64,000 bases of DNA from Ailurus styani (Eukaryota > Chordata > Mammalia > Carnivora > Ailuridae): the NCBI GenBank assembly GCA_002007465.1, contig LNAC01000032.1, forward strand, positions 7,184,519-7,248,518, written 5' to 3'. The notes under the pieces were generated by a model. That model saw nothing but the letters and a program-made list of their open reading frames with translations, did not search any database and was not told where the DNA came from. The first letter of the stretch is position 1. Each line of letters opens with the position of its first letter. Shown one piece after another: positions 23,608-37,106 of the stretch. The translations under genes were made by a program, and so were the position numbers.

Positions 23608-23766
23608 GGGGTGCCTGGGTGGCTCAGTCGGTTAGGTGTCTGCCTTTGGCTCAGGTCATGATCCCGGGGTCCCTGCTTCTGGTTCTTCCTCTCCCTCTAC
23701 TCCTCCCCACTGTTCATGCTCTCTCTCTCTCTTTCAAACAAATAAATAAAATCTTAAAAAAAAAAA
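23608..23766 (+). mobile_element. CAN SINE with internal deletion
   Basis: Target duplication 'agtatgtcagaca' at 23595-23607 and 23767-23779. Roughly 45 bp between 'gatcccggggtcc' and 'ctgcttct' are missing relative to full copies. Confidence 0.95.
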
Positions 23767-23934
23767 AGTATGTCAGACATGTAAACAAATAGCTACAGGT
23801 AATCAAAAGGTAATCAAGAACTATAAATAACTATAACTATAAATAACTATAAGATACATGATAACTGAGTTTCTTGTTATCAAATTAATCTCTGATTTCA
23901 ATATTTTCATCACATAATAAGTTTTCTTTTTCTC

Positions 23935-26160
23935 TTTTATTATTTTTTGATTGGGAAGTGATTCATATAGAGTAAAATCAACCTCTTTAAAATGTACAAT
24001 TCAATAGTTTTTAGTATATTCACAAGACTGTGCACTCTACACCACTACCGAATTCCAGAACATTTTCATCACCCTGAAAAGAAACCCCAAGCACATAAGC
24101 AATCACTTCTCACTTCCCCATCCCCCCAAGCCTTGGCAAATGCTAATCTACTTTCTGTATGTATGGATTTGCCTATTCTGGGCATTTCCCATAAATAGCA
24201 TCCTTTAATACATGACCTTTTATGTCTGGCTTCTTTCACTTGGTGTAATGCTTTCAAGGTTTATCCATGTTTTATCAGTAATTCATTCTTCTTTATGGCT
24301 GAACAATATTCTATTGTATTGCTATGTCACATATTGTTTATTCATTCATTCATTGATGAATATTTGAGTTGTTTCCACTTTCTGACTATTTTGAATAATT
24401 CTATTATGAACATTCATGTGCAAGTTTTTCTGAAAACATATGTTTTCAGTTCTCTTGGGTACCTACATAGAATTTGCTGGGTCCTACGGTAGCTATGTTT
24501 AATTTCTTGAGGAACTGTCAAACTGTTTTCCAAAGTGGCTGCACTATTTTACACTCCCACCAGCAACATGTGAAAGTTCCAGTTTCTTCACATTCTTGCC
24601 AACATTTGTTATTATTCATCTTTCTATTATAGCCATCCTAGTGGATATGAAGTATCTCATTTTAGTTTTGGTTTGCATTTCCCTGATCACTCATGATGTT
24701 AAACACCTTTTCATGTACTTGTTGGCCATTTGTAGGTCTTCTTGGATAAATGCATATTCAAATTCTTTGCCATTTTTTAAATTGAATTATTTGTTTTTTT
24801 TTATTGTTGAATCATAAGGGCTCTTTATATAGTCTGGATTATAGACTCTTATCAGATACATGATTTGCAGCTATATTTTTCTCATTCTATGGGTCGTCTT
24901 TTCATTTTCTGGACAGTGTTTTTAAAACACAAATGTTTTTCATTTTGAAATTCAAATTTGTCTATTTTTCCTTTCATTACCTGTGCTTCAGTAGTCAGAC
25001 CTAAAAAACTATTGTCTAATCCATTGCCACAAAGATTTGCACCCATGTGATTCTAAGCATTTTGTAATCTTAGCTCTAACATTTAGGTCTATCCATTTAG
25101 ATTAATATTTGTATAAAGTATAAGTTAGGGGTCCAACTCCATTCTTTGCATGTGGCTAACCAGTTGTCATGGCATTACTTGTTGAAAAGTCTAGTCATCC
25201 CTAATTGAATTCCCGTGGCACTTTTGTAGAAAATCAATTGCCCATGTTTGTATAGGTTTATTTTTGGAATTTCAAGCTATTCCATTGATTCATATGTTTA
25301 TCTTTATGCCAGTACCACACAGATTTGATTACTGTAGCCTTGTAGTAAGTTTTGAAGTTGGGAAGTGTGACTCATGCAAGCTTGTACTGACTACATTTTC
25401 ATGACTGTTCTGGCTAATCTGTGTTTCTTGCATTCCATATGAATTATGGGATCAGCTTGTCAATTAAAAAAAAAAAAGCCTGCTGGGATTTTGGTAGAGC
25501 TTCAGTGAATCTATAGGTCATTTTGGAGAGTACTGTCACTTTAATAATATTAAATTTTCTGACCTATAGATATGGGATGCCTTTCCATTTATTTCGTTCT
25601 TCTTTATTTCAATGAGGTTTTGTAGTTTTTAGTGTACAAGTCTTGCACCTCTTTTAATTTATTCCTAAGTATTTTATTCATTTTGATGCTATTTTAAATG
25701 AAATGGTTTTCTTAGGGGCACCTGGCTGGCTCAGTTGGAAGAGCATGTGGCTCTTGATCTCAGGGTCATGATTTTGAGCCCCATGTTGGATGTAGAGATT
25801 ACTTAAATAAATAAAACTTAAAAAAATGGTTTTCTTAATTTTATTTTCAGATTGTTCATTGCTAATTACAGGAAAGCAATAGAATTTTGTATATTGATCT
25901 TGTATCCTATAACTTTGCTGAACTCATTTATTTGTTCTAATATTTGTATGTGTATATTTCTTAAGGTTTTCTATATGCAAGATCATGTCATCTGTGAATG
26001 GTTTTACTTCTTCCTTTTCAACCTGGATATTTTAAATTCTTTTTCATGTTTACTCACATTAGCCAGAACCTCTAATGCAATGTTTTATAGAACTGGTTTG
26101 AGCAGACATCCTTGTCTTGTTACTAATCTTAGTGGTGACCCTTCTGTTTCAATCAGAGAT
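23935..26160 (-). mobile_element. Ancient L1 (L1M-type), ORF2 3' half plus 3'UTR
   Basis: Longest LINE stretch in the window. In antisense it runs from 3'UTR ('aaaatgtacaattcaatag') through ORF2 ('aaactgttttccaaagtgg', 'agcctgctgggattttgg', 'tgtacaagtcttgcacctc'). Many stops and indels on the minus strand; inactive. A short SINE interrupts it at 25715-25823. Confidence 0.85.
25715..25823 (+). mobile_element. Short tRNA-Lys-like SINE with 14-bp TSD
   Basis: A 109-bp element, 'ggggcacctggctggctcag' ending 'aaataaataaaactt', without a CT-rich body. Exact target duplication 'aaatggttttctta' at 25701-25714 and 25824-25837. Confidence 0.92.
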
Positions 26161-27020
26161 ATATAAAATGCAGGCTGTATTTTCACTGTGTTTTCAGCCC
26201 AATCCCTCCTATGAAGTTTCACTTTATCATCCTTTAGGCTATTCATAATCTTAACACTTGAAGATTTTAAAGAGTAATCCTTCATTTTGTGTAAAGTATA
26301 AATAAATCTAGACTAGGATATTAAAAATTATAGTATATACAATAATATTTTAAAAATCTGGAAGATAATACATAGAATGCAAGACTAAAGAGCTAGTTCT
26401 CTTATAATTTATCATTCACTCTAAGTTTTATTATTTTAATGTAATGAACCACTGTGATCTGAATAAATTTCAGGACATATTTCAGAGGTGAAGTGGAAGG
26501 GAGGGAAAAGGTAGTTCTTGGTTGTTCAGGACATGTTTATTGAGCAAGTAGAGTTTAGAATCATGGGATTTCAAGGGTGGTATTGCAAGTCCACCAAGTT
26601 CAACCTTCTTCCAATGCTTGAATTCCCTTTACAACTTGACTTTTCTAAGTATGTATGTAACCTGTGGTTCAGATCCTCTGGTGAGAAGAAACTCTATCAC
26701 CCATTCTGCCTCGAGCACTTCAGAACATTTATCGTTTCAATGACCAAAACTTTTTTCTCATTAAAAACTTCTGCAGAGAGTGGTAAAGCAAGCTAAATGA
26801 GACAAGATTGTTATTCTCAGAAGTAGTGCAGTTAATTAGAAAGTTAAAATGAATTGCTTCCATGTAATTTAAGAATAATAAGTGTCAGTTTCTTTTTACT
26901 TAGAAAATGAAATTTGATGGAAAGTTAAATATCAAAAATAAACTGAATAGCATTTCTTTAAATTTCTAGTCAAATTTTCAACTATTAGGTCATAGTGATT
27001 GTCATGTGTGTAATAGGAGG
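26161..27020. other. Gene-free spacer
   Basis: AT-rich and unassigned. The open frame at 26518-26796 on the + strand has no recognisable domain. Confidence 0.45.
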
Positions 27021-27029
27021 AATCCATCA

Positions 27030-27600
27030 ATTAAACATGTTTATTGAGGACCTCTGTTGTAGGTGCTGTGGATGGTGAACCACACCTTGAGATTCTGACT
27101 TTTAATGGGCTTATAATCTCTTTGAACAGGTAAGATAAAAACAGAAAAAATAACTGAAAATAGGAGGACAGTGACAATTTGGCCAATGAAGGGTTAAAAA
27201 TAATAAAATGTAGGGCTTCCCAGGGAGGTGAGGTACTGAGAGGTCAGTGGGCTGCACTATGGGGGTTGGAGCGTCTGGGGACTGATGGCGGACAGGACTC
27301 ACCTGTGGAGGATAATGGCTGGGGGACGGAGGGGTACCTTCAAAGATGGTGTGATTGTTAGTACTGAGGGTGACCCTGAGGATGAGGAGGTCATTTCAGG
27401 CTGAAGGATGTGAGCACAGCCCCAGAGACAGGACAGAAGAATGCCTGCAGGCAAGTCTGAGAGCTGCCGAGAAAAGGTTGACAAGGTGAAATGGGGCAGA
27501 TGGTAGAAGGCCAGGCTGAGGAATGAGGGTTTTTGTCTTGCAAATGTTTGAGAATTAAAAAATGAGTTTGGATTGGGACGTGGTATGCTTCTGAAACTCT
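27030..27600 (-). mobile_element. L2 LINE fragment
   Basis: Antisense L2 order: 'tttattgaggacctctgttg', then 'gcttataatctctttgaaca', then 'gccccagagacaggacag'. Confidence 0.5.
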
Positions 27601-28565
27601 AAAAACCCAGAAGAACAAACGAGACTGCAGTTATGTAGACTTTGTGATTATTTCAGAATCGAAATGAAAGTCTAACCCACATTGATTATGGCGGGAATAG
27701 GAGAGCAGGGCTGGATGTCAGTGAAGTTATACAAGAAAAATCAGAAGAATTTAGCAACTTAGAGTCAAGGGGCAAATAACTCTCAAACTTTTTGATGACG
27801 ATTATTATAAGACAGGCATTTATATATTTCACATATAAGTATGTATATGAATAATACATGTATGTGTAAAGCAGAAACAGAAATGAAAATTCTAAGAAAC
27901 AATATTTACCTTTATTTTAAAGTGATTCTTGCCTTGACATTTCTATTTCATTAAAAGATAACCTTGTGTTAACCCACTCAATGGGTTGTTATCCCCAATT
28001 TGAATACTATGTCCCAAGGGGTAAGATTTAAAGGATACCGCAAAGGTATCTTCCCTTAAGACCTTTTACTGGTGTTGCATTTTCTAGCATTAGAAATGAG
28101 ATTTTGCTTCTCTGTTAAAGGAAATATCTTTGGAAAGGGACTAATTTTTTGCCAGTCTTGTACTCGAGAGTGAATGATTTATGAATTTTTCTGGAAAGCA
28201 AGTTGTGTGAGAGGAAAGAATAGAGAAAAACTGGAAGCTTGAAATGTGTGCCTGAAAGGGACTGAAGGTGAGAGAGGTTCTGAGAAAAATGTTCCCCTTA
28301 CCATTTTACCCAGAGGTTACTGCAATATGTACAGAATAAAAGTAATATTTCTTGCTAAGACAGGACCTTAGTAGTTCATTCTGTGAATGAGGGAGAAAGA
28401 AATCTGGGAAGAAGGTTAAACCAGGATTGGCAAACAGGACACGTCATTTCTTATCTATGCAGACAAGGTATTAACCAGTATCACTGGAAGATGGAAGACA
28501 GGAAAGGGAGTGGTCTGGAATTACCAGAAGAGGAAAGGAGAGGAAATGCAGGGTTTATCTCTTTT

Positions 28566-28741
28566 ATTTATTTAATTATTTCAGAAAGTGAGACAGAAAG
28601 CATGTGTGCGCCAGGGGGACTGGGGAAGGAAGGGGTGGGCAGAGGGGGAGGGAGAAGCAGACTTCCCGCTGATCAGGGAACCCAGCATGGGGCTAGATCC
28701 CAGGACCCTGAGATCATGACCTGAGCCAAAGGCAGATGCCC
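28566..28741 (-). mobile_element. CAN SINE, head truncated
   Basis: Target duplication 'cagggtttatctctttt' / 'cagggcttacctctttt' at 28549-28565 and 28742-28758. Sequence stops at 'ggcagatgcc', lacking the tRNA-like head, so it is 5'-truncated. Confidence 0.92.
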
Positions 28742-28758
28742 CAGGGCTTACCTCTTTT

Positions 28759-31300
28759 AGGCAAGATGATTCAATGGGCCTTAATAAAAGTGACTCTGGT
28801 CTTCAGGTTTAGGCAAGTTACCCAATCTGGGTCCTCTATTTTATTTTTTGGTTACCAAGACTTAACCCCACCAGAGTACTCTGTCCAAACAAATCAACTG
28901 CTGGAGAATGAGGGAAATTGGTTCAGAGGTTGTCAATTGTTTTGTCAGGAGGACAGAAAGAGCCAGGTTACTGGTATTCTCCTAGGGGTTCTACAGATTG
29001 AAAAAAAACATATTGGAAAAGGCGCGTCGAGCACATGTCTAAATTTGTGTGTCTAGAAAAGGCCTCTTGCTACCAAGCTTGAATTTTGCCATGTTGGTAT
29101 GTTCTGCACTTCTATGGTTTTGTTTGGGCTGAGGGGTCACTTATTAGCAATGCAGGGTTATTTTCTAGCAGGCCATTTGTCAGTATGTAGAAGTTGGCAG
29201 TTGCACCCTCAAAACTGAGGTGTTAATTTGTTACAAATAGCAGTCAGTGAGTGAAGTCAGATAATTTAAGTGGAGAACAATGGATGCGTTAAATTTTATC
29301 ACAGTCTCTGTTATCAGTTGTGTGAGACTACTCTTCTCTGGAAGGACCAATACCCACAGAAGAAAGATCAATTTTCTCTTACTTAGTAAATAGAGGCATT
29401 ATATATTATGTTGCAATTCAATCCTCAAGATTTCTACCTAAAAGTTTCTCTTAAGACTGGGAGTAATTTCTGTGGAACTGGAATAACCAGATGAGTTCAT
29501 TTGTTTTCTCTTTATCAATTTACAGAGGAGTCAGATAAAAGGATATGTCCACATTGCTTTCATCCTAGAATAACAATCACTCAAGTGCGGGAGAAGCCCA
29601 GCACAGAGTTCAAAGTTTTTATTTCTAGTCTCTAGTGAGTGTGTAAGAGGAAGAATGTGGGCCTGTTCTTACCTGCCTGAGACTGAGGAGGAAGGGAAGG
29701 GTGTGTATGACCACCCCCTTCCACCTTCAGTGACTTTGCCCTTAAAGTCTTGCATTCTGCACTGAGTCCCCACTTGCTCTGGACTGGCAGCAAGAGAATT
29801 TAGCTGGACGGTGGGATCAGGAATCCCCCTGAATGTTGTGCCCCGAAAAAACTTTGCCATTTCTAGTAATTGTGTAAAATGACATAAAACTAATGGATGG
29901 CCGGGACTCCTTTTCCTCAACAAAAGTGCCCCCTTGCCCCCTCCCCTCCGGAGACAGAGGTAAATCTTATCTGAGCCACACTTGGGATGCTGCCAGCCTG
30001 GGGCAGAGATGAGAGTCTGCAGAAGAACCAGTGGACCACAGCACTAGATCTGGAAGTTCTGAGTCTGTCTCGTTGAGAAGCAGGGAGGACCTGTTTGAGA
30101 TCTTCAGTAAGTAACAGCACCTGTTTCCTCTGGCAGTACTCCTTCATTCACTTCATTGGTTCTGCAGTGGACCATACTCTGAAGGTTTTGCCGGGGGATC
30201 CGGTCTGTGAACATTCACTCCTAGTTCTGTTTCACAAGATCAGGTGTGAGAACTTCAAGATCATAAACAAATCCGATGACCAGCTTGGAAGACTAATTCA
30301 CTATCCACAGGAGGCTAGCATTTGCCCGTGTGATATGATTTCACAACCATGATAAATGACTAAGAACAGCATGGAACATGCAACGAGCCAACTGCTCAAG
30401 AATGACTTCGGGAGATTGCCTCTCCATCCTCTGAACGCTGCGGCTTCTGAGTCCTGATTTTTGTAACACAGCCCTCTCGTTTCCTGAGTTGTAGTTGGAT
30501 AAAACACTGGGCTGTATCCCAGTGATTCCCAGCCCACGTGGTACAGCTCTTCACAAAGTCAGGGTGAAATGAGAAAAGTCACAAAATGGCGTGGGTTGTT
30601 CATAAGGCCAAATTTATTGCATTTGACAGAATTTCTCTCACTTTAAGATTATGCTTTTACATTTAGGTGATAAAATATCCTTCCTTCTAAAGGAATAGTA
30701 GTAGAGTGAGTGTGGATATACTTGTATGTGTATGTGTGGACACATGTATGTATTTATTATACTCACTTGGCAAAGGAAAGTGAAAAAAATCTGTCTCTTT
30801 CTGAGAAATTTTACTGGTCTCTGAACTTCTAAGATCAGGGAGCTATTATTTTTGTATAGCATTTTGTAGACTGGAAGATAAAAGAGATAGAATTCATCTT
30901 AGCCTATTTCTTTAAATAAATTAATAGATTTATTTTAGAGCAGTTTTAAGTGTACAGAAAAATGAGTGAAAAGTACAGGGAGTTTTCATAAGCCCCCTTC
31001 CGTTCCCTCAGTTTTCCCTTAAAAATACATAATGTAGTATTCATTTGCTACTAATAAAAGGATATTCATCATGAAATTTCAAAAAGTACAAGAAATGTAA
31101 TAAAGAAAATAACTGTAAAAAAATGTTATTAGTCATCTCACTCCAAAGATAGCACTAGTAACTCTTAGTGATAGCTATACTCTTTTTTCCTTAAATCTAT
31201 ATCTAGCTATATTTGGAAGCTATATCTATGTCTACATATGCCTCAATTACTTTTTTTTATAAGCTTGGGAATCATATATATAGAGAGAGCTATATCCTAT
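28759..31300. other. Long apparently single-copy spacer
   Basis: 2.5 kb with no recognised repeat except L1-like text at about 30905-31020 ('tttagagcagttttaagtgt'). It includes a moderately GC-rich part at 29650-30100. No frame has recognisable homology. A strong splice-donor-like motif on the minus strand at 29671 is noted as a finding. Confidence 0.45.
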
Positions 31301-31316
31301 AGAGAGAACTGTGTGT

Positions 31317-31369
31317 ATATATATATATATACACACATATATATATATACGTATATATATGTATATATA
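31317..31369. repeat. TA/TATG-rich microsatellite
   Basis: Alternating 'tatata', 'cacacata' and 'tatgtata' units. Confidence 0.9.
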
Positions 31370-31564
31370 GTTTTGTATCCTAGTCTTCTTTCCCACTTAA
31401 CATGGAAACATTATGTGTACATATTTTTAAATCTTTAAATTTTATTCTTTGGGAGACCATATTTAAAACTACACTGTGACTCATCGTATGATAAATTTTT
31501 TTTAATTAACTATATGTTAATTAAAACACTGTTTTATAACATAAAAAAACTGTTATTTTTTTTA

Positions 31565-31690
31565 ATGAACTCTAAGAAAGCAAGGACTTTAGTCTGTTTT
31601 GTTCATCAAAGATCCCTTAGTACCTAGAAGGGTGCCTGGCAGACACATAACAGATACTCCAAAAACATTTGCTAAATAAAGGAAAGAACT
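31565..31690 (+). mobile_element. L2 LINE 3' end
   Basis: 'gcaaggactttagtctgttt', 'gaagggtgcctggcagacac' and 'aacatttgctaaataaagg' follow the L2 3' terminal order. Confidence 0.75.
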
Positions 31691-32830
31691 GTATTTTGGA
31701 AATTTGTATGATTTCATTAACTAACACCTTAGAGTCACCCGAGAACTTAGAGTAAAAGTTGTTGCCTGCTAAATTGGGAATCAAAACAATTATGCAGACT
31801 CAAATAGAGCATTTTTAAAGAACTGAGTACTGTAATGACTCTCTCGTATAGTTAGTGATGACCATATGTGTCTTTAAGTCGGGGTATTTCAGTGAAGGGA
31901 TAGTATGGTTCCTGGCTGTTCTCTTGAGGACAATGGCACAGTGTTGCTAGGATGCTGAGCAACACTGTCTGGATTATGCGGGAAACGACTCCTCCATGGC
32001 AGCAGTGATGCCCTGATGATAGAGTCTCAGCTAGGAAGTGCTTCTCAAGTCTTCCTGGGATGGGAATCATTTACCCAGAGTGATTGGGAAGGTTCCACAA
32101 ATTCCCTCTAGAATACCCACAAAACCAATCTCGCCACCATAGCTCACCTCGAATTCCACTCACGCACTCATGTGCTGTTATTTGTTTGTATCCAACAAAG
32201 TGGAGAGGCAGGGAATGGCAGTGACTACACATTACTTAGATGGTGGATAGCTGGGAAGGGTGGTTTACCAGGACATTCTCGGTAAGACTTGGAGTCACCA
32301 AGGGGCAGGGAGGATGGTGGGCAGACATAGAAGGCTTTGATTTTAGAGCAAGGAGCTGAGGTGGAAGCAGTGAGAGGAGAAAGAGGACTATCAGAGAAAT
32401 CACAGATTCAAGGCCTAGAACAAGTTTTACTTACTTCTCAGTCTTACTGAAAGGGTAGTCTTGTTTAGTGCCTTACTGTTCCATTGAGTGAAGCCATAAA
32501 TTAGAACCATCTCATTAAAAAGTCATTTCAAAATTCATTAGGTTATGGGATTGACTTAATTTTCCATTGAAAATGCTGGCTTTGTATCACAAGCTTTTAA
32601 AAATTGCTTTCTAAGTAATAGATTTAAAAAGCCTAAGTAGGCCTGTATACATAGTTGCAGCAGTAATAGTACCAAAGATTTCTGAAGATAGCATTTGTCC
32701 TAGATTTTTATAGAGTTTCTATTTATTAATCTTCCTTCTGTTTTGCTTCATCCTTTCTATATGATCTGAAACTTGTTTATCAGTTTCCTATTGTAAAAAT
32801 GTTTAGTAACATTATTCAACAGTTTGTCAT
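31691..32830. other. Gene-free spacer
   Basis: No recognisable repeat or gene. Confidence 0.45.
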
Positions 32831-32834
32831 TCGT

Positions 32835-33620
32835 TTATGAATTCATTTATTTTAACAATATTTATTGGGTATCTGTGCAGTATTTGAGAAATGATAAGAA
32901 ATAGAAACCCTCAAAAATTATGATCAAATATATGACATAAACAAATAAACAGGCAATTAAGACATAGCATAATATGTCTTGAGAGGAATTAGAAGAGACA
33001 TCTAATAAGTGAACATTGAAGATTTTTAAGATTAAGTGCTAACTAAACTAGGAATGGCAAAGCTGAAAGGTAGTGGTGATGAAGAGTGGAAAAAAACATT
33101 TCAAGAGGAGGGAGCAGCATGTGCAAAGGCCCTGAGGGGAGATATTGCATGGCTGGCCAGAGACCTAAAAATAGCTTAATAGATCCAGTCTACTAGGTGA
33201 GAAATGAAGGATGAAACTGGGGAGGAAAACTAAAAGACCTTGCAAATCATGTAAAGGACATCATGCTAAAGACAATTGGGAATATTTGAAAGTTTTTGTG
33301 AATGAGTAAGTAGGATCAGATAGTCTATTTAGAAAGCACACACTGACTTCCCTCAGTAGAACAATTTGGTGAGGGGCAGTTCACAAGGCAAAGAAAATTA
33401 GTGAGAATATTGTAGTATTATCCAATTAAGAGCAGATGGTGGTCTGAACACAGGGTAAAGACAGTGGCCTTGGAGAAATTAAACTAATTTGAAGTCCATG
33501 GTAGAATCACCAGAAATTAATACTAGATGACGAGATAAAATGGATAAAAGAGGAACCTAAGAGAATGACATTGACTCTCTTTGTGTGGGTTTCCTTACAA
33601 AATAAGTCTAAGTTTAGGAC
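32835..33620 (-). mobile_element. L2 LINE fragment
   Basis: Antisense L2: 'tatttattgggtatctgtgc', 'agcatgtgcaaaggccctga', 'gtgaatgagtaagtaggatc'. The right boundary is unclear. Confidence 0.65.
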
Positions 33621-34209
33621 TGGGGTTCAGGAGGTTTATTTTAAAGGTGATCCCAGGAAGTAAGAGTGGGGGAATGGAGAGAGTGAGTCAGAATAGGAGA
33701 AAAGCCAATTTAGGAAGGAGGAAAACCAAAAAAGGACATTACTGAGCTGTTATTGCTACAAAAGCTGGAGCACAATTTGAAGGGAATCTTCTGTGGAACT
33801 GTGTTGAAAGCTCCTCAGAAGTGTCCCTCCGGACCACTGGAGATGGCATTTATTTCTGGACTCTCCTCTCTTTGGTTTGTGCTTACCTCCAGGGGAAACT
33901 CCTCTGCTGTTGAGAACTGCTGAGCAAGTTCTTAGAATTTTGGAGAAACCCCCAAGGCAGAAAATCTGAGAGAACTATTTGAGGTGAAACTGGAGTCTGA
34001 GATGGGCGAAGAGGTTTGACATGGGGCACAAATAGCATCTACCACAGTGACCATGTTTCTGGCTCAGGCAGATGCTGCGACATACGGCGAATTCTTGAAA
34101 TATTTTTGAGACACCCATGTGGTGAGACCCAGCAGGAGTGGGATATAACCTGGTGATTAGAGATGGCACCGCAGTCATGAGTTTAGGATCCACAGCCTAA
34201 TCATGGGTC
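33621..34209. other. Gene-free spacer
   Basis: Moderately GC-rich and unassigned. A possible repeat tail at its left cannot be named. Confidence 0.35.
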
Positions 34210-34578
34210 ACATATGAATTTCCTGAGGTTGCCAAGCAAACTTCACAGACTGAGTGTCCAAAACAACACAAATATACTTTCTAAGACTCCTGGAGGTTGG
34301 AAGTCCAAGACCAGTGGGCCCACAGGGATGATTTCTTTTGAGGACTCTCTCTTTGATCATCTCCTGTGTCTTCATATCATCTTTTGCCTGTGTCTACCTG
34401 TGCCCGAATCTCTTCTTCTTATAAGGACATCATTTATATTGGGTGAAGGCCACTCCCATGATCTCATTTTAATTCAATTACCTCTTTAAAGACCATTCGT
34501 AGTCACATTCTGAGGTACTGGACAAGAGGACTTCAACATACGAATTTTGAAGGGACACAATCCAGCCCTTACAGTTAT
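34210..34578 (+). mobile_element. MaLR LTR (MLT1-like)
   Basis: 'aggttggaagtccaagacca', 'cttcttataaggacatcatt', 'ttacctctttaaagacc' and 'acttcaacatacgaatttt' appear in the expected LTR order. Solitary, with no internal region. Confidence 0.75.
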
Positions 34579-34627
34579 AATGGACACAAAGGGAATAGAC
34601 AAGCTTGTTCAAGAAAAGTGGATCTAA

Positions 34628-34786
34628 AACAGGGTTTATTTTTTAAAATTATTATTATTATTATTTAAAGCTTTTCTTTTAAATTTTTTATTTATTTAAG
34701 CATTCTCCACATCCAACACAGGGCTCGAACTCACCACCCTGAGATCAAGAGTTGCATGCTCTTCCAACTGAGCCAGCCAGGTGCCC
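34628..34786 (-). mobile_element. Short tRNA-Lys-like SINE
   Basis: 'gggctcgaactcaccaccct' and 'ccaactgagccagccagg' mark the head. The ATT-rich left end is the expanded tail. Confidence 0.82.
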
Positions 34787-34914
34787 CAGAAGAGGCTTTA
34801 GAGCGACACCAACACTGAACAGGAGTAACGTGAACACTAGCCGGACTCACATTTAGCGTTAGCAAAACAGACTGATAAGGAGTATAGAAAAGTCGAAGAA
34901 AAACAAGGTGAGTA

Positions 34915-35290
34915 CAGCTTCATGAAAGACAAAGCAGAGCTGTTTTAGGGAGAGAGTGGTCATCCAATGCCAAATACTGCTGAGAGGCCTAAGGAAGGAG
35001 GGATACCCTGAGATTATTGAGCTTCAGGGTTGATAATTGAAAAGAAGATGCAACCGTGGGTGGGAGAAGAGTGAAATAGTGTGTTGGCTCCAGCGGAGCA
35101 TGGAGTAAGTGGATGGGTGCAAGTGCTGCTGGGAAGAAACCAAGGGACATGAAAAGGCTGAAGGTATGAGAGAGAGAGGTGAGCAGTGCCTCAGGTGCAG
35201 GGAGAGAAGAGGGTTAGTAGTTCAGGTATGGGACTGTCTTCAGATAAGTGTAGAGGTACCTCTTCCATTCGTGTAGGTTGGAAGGAAAAA
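34915..35290 (-). mobile_element. L2 LINE fragment
   Basis: 'gtggtcatccaatgccaaat' and 'actgctgagaggcctaagg' fit antisense L2. The remainder is diverged. Confidence 0.5.
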
Positions 35291-35632
35291 ATGATGGGAA
35301 ATCTGATTGGAAAGTAAGGAAGGGTGGTTAAGAGGCAGAGTTTTGGGGGAGAGAAAAGATAGTTGAGTTAAACCAAGGGTTGAAGTAAGATTTCATAAAA
35401 TAAAATGCAAATGTATTTTTATAAATAGTTTTTGTGTCGTTAAATCCAATATCACTTTTCCTTAAAATGTCTGGAATTTTCTTAATGAAATTAGTGAATT
35501 AACATAATTTTTAAAAAGATGAGTTTAATGGAAATAGGGAACACAGTATTCATAAAAGTTGTTATTGTATATATACATGGATGATTAAAATACTGTTATC
35601 ATATTACTCTCGTTTCTAAAAAAATAGCTTGA

Positions 35633-35841
35633 GGGCACCTGGGTGGCTCAGTGAGTTAAAGCCTCTGCCTTCGGCTCCAGTCATGATCTCAGGGTCCTGG
35701 GATCGAGGCCTGCATCGGGCTCCCTGCTCAGCGGGGAGCCTGCTTCCTCCCCTCTCTCCGCCTGCCTCTCTGCCTACTTGTGATTTCTCTCTCTCTGTCA
35801 AATAAATAAATAAAATCTTTAAAAAATAAATAAAAAAATTA
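35633..35841 (+). mobile_element. CAN SINE with 12-bp TSD
   Basis: Young 'gttaaagcctctgccttc' type. Target duplication 'aaaatagcttga' at 35621-35632 and 35842-35853. Confidence 0.96.
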
Positions 35842-35853
35842 AAAATAGCTTGA

Positions 35854-36774
35854 AAAAATTCATAGTGTTCTTCTTCTACTGATGCCTCTGTAGGCAGTGT
35901 AACAATGTATCCCTACATCTTCATTAGCAAAGATTCAGTATCTTTAATTTGCTGTCTTATCTTGCTGTTACTGATAGAGAGGGTATTGAGAAAATGGGAA
36001 GACAAGTTTATGTGGATATAGATGGTTGATCACTGTAAACTATCACATCATAGACTAATGTGATCATAGTCTTATTCACTTTGCAGATAATGTATTTTAT
36101 GAATACATTTGACAGTGCTTCTTCATTTTCTCTTTTTACTCAGTTCATTGTGCTAAATTTCTGCTGCTCTTCAGAGCACTGACCTGAGCAAGAAATCTTC
36201 ATTTATACATTTGTTTGCATAATATATCTGATTTCATATTCCTCATCTATAAATTGCCATAATATCCAGGAAGAAGTTATTTTTTCTCATTTAGTATAAT
36301 AAAGATAATAACCTTAAATGTCAACAAAATTATAAGGTAGGTTTGATGGTGGGTGATTTTAGTGGAAATTAAACTGATTTGATCTTTTGTATTTTCTCAT
36401 TTACGCACTTAGATGTCATAAGAAGGCCCCTTCACTCATAAGTCACTTAGTTTCCAAGTTTGTAAGATACAAGTTAAAAAAAAAACCTGCCTTTCCCCAG
36501 TACGTAGGATGAATATGAAGAGTAATATCTGCTAATAGCTCGGGAAGGTATGATATAAAATAAAGATGTCACAGTTTACCTTAGGGTGAAGAATGAGTGA
36601 TAATATATGCTTGCAAAGCATAAATCACCTTTTGTTAGTAGTCTTCAAATTCCTGAAAAAGGCAACAAATTCCTTATGGAATTTCTAGCATCCATAATTA
36701 AAGAGTATTCAAATCCCAGTGGGAGCTTTATGTATCACATGTAATTAATACTCTAAAAGTAAACTCACTGCATC
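35854..36774. other. Gene-free AT-rich spacer
   Basis: No recognisable repeat or gene signal. Confidence 0.5.
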
Positions 36775-37106
36775 ATTCAACAGAATTTCACTAAGGACCC
36801 ACTGAATGCCAGGACCTGGAGGGGGCCAGTGAAAACATATACCAATTCCCTGTCATTTTGGAGCTTAGATTCTAGTGAGGGAGATAGATGACGGCTAAAT
36901 TAAGAAATAAACATAAAATTTTACTTGTTTTGAAGAAAAGCAAAGTATAGTAAGTTATCCTGACAAAAACAGCATCTGAGGAGTGGAGAGAAGGTGAAGG
37001 TCTTGACCAGAACAAGTGAGTGTACTAGGTGACTGGAGGAGAGTAAGTAATGGCATCACTTAGAAGTGACTCTCGAAAGACATTTCCTATAAAAAGGAAG
37101 CACAGG

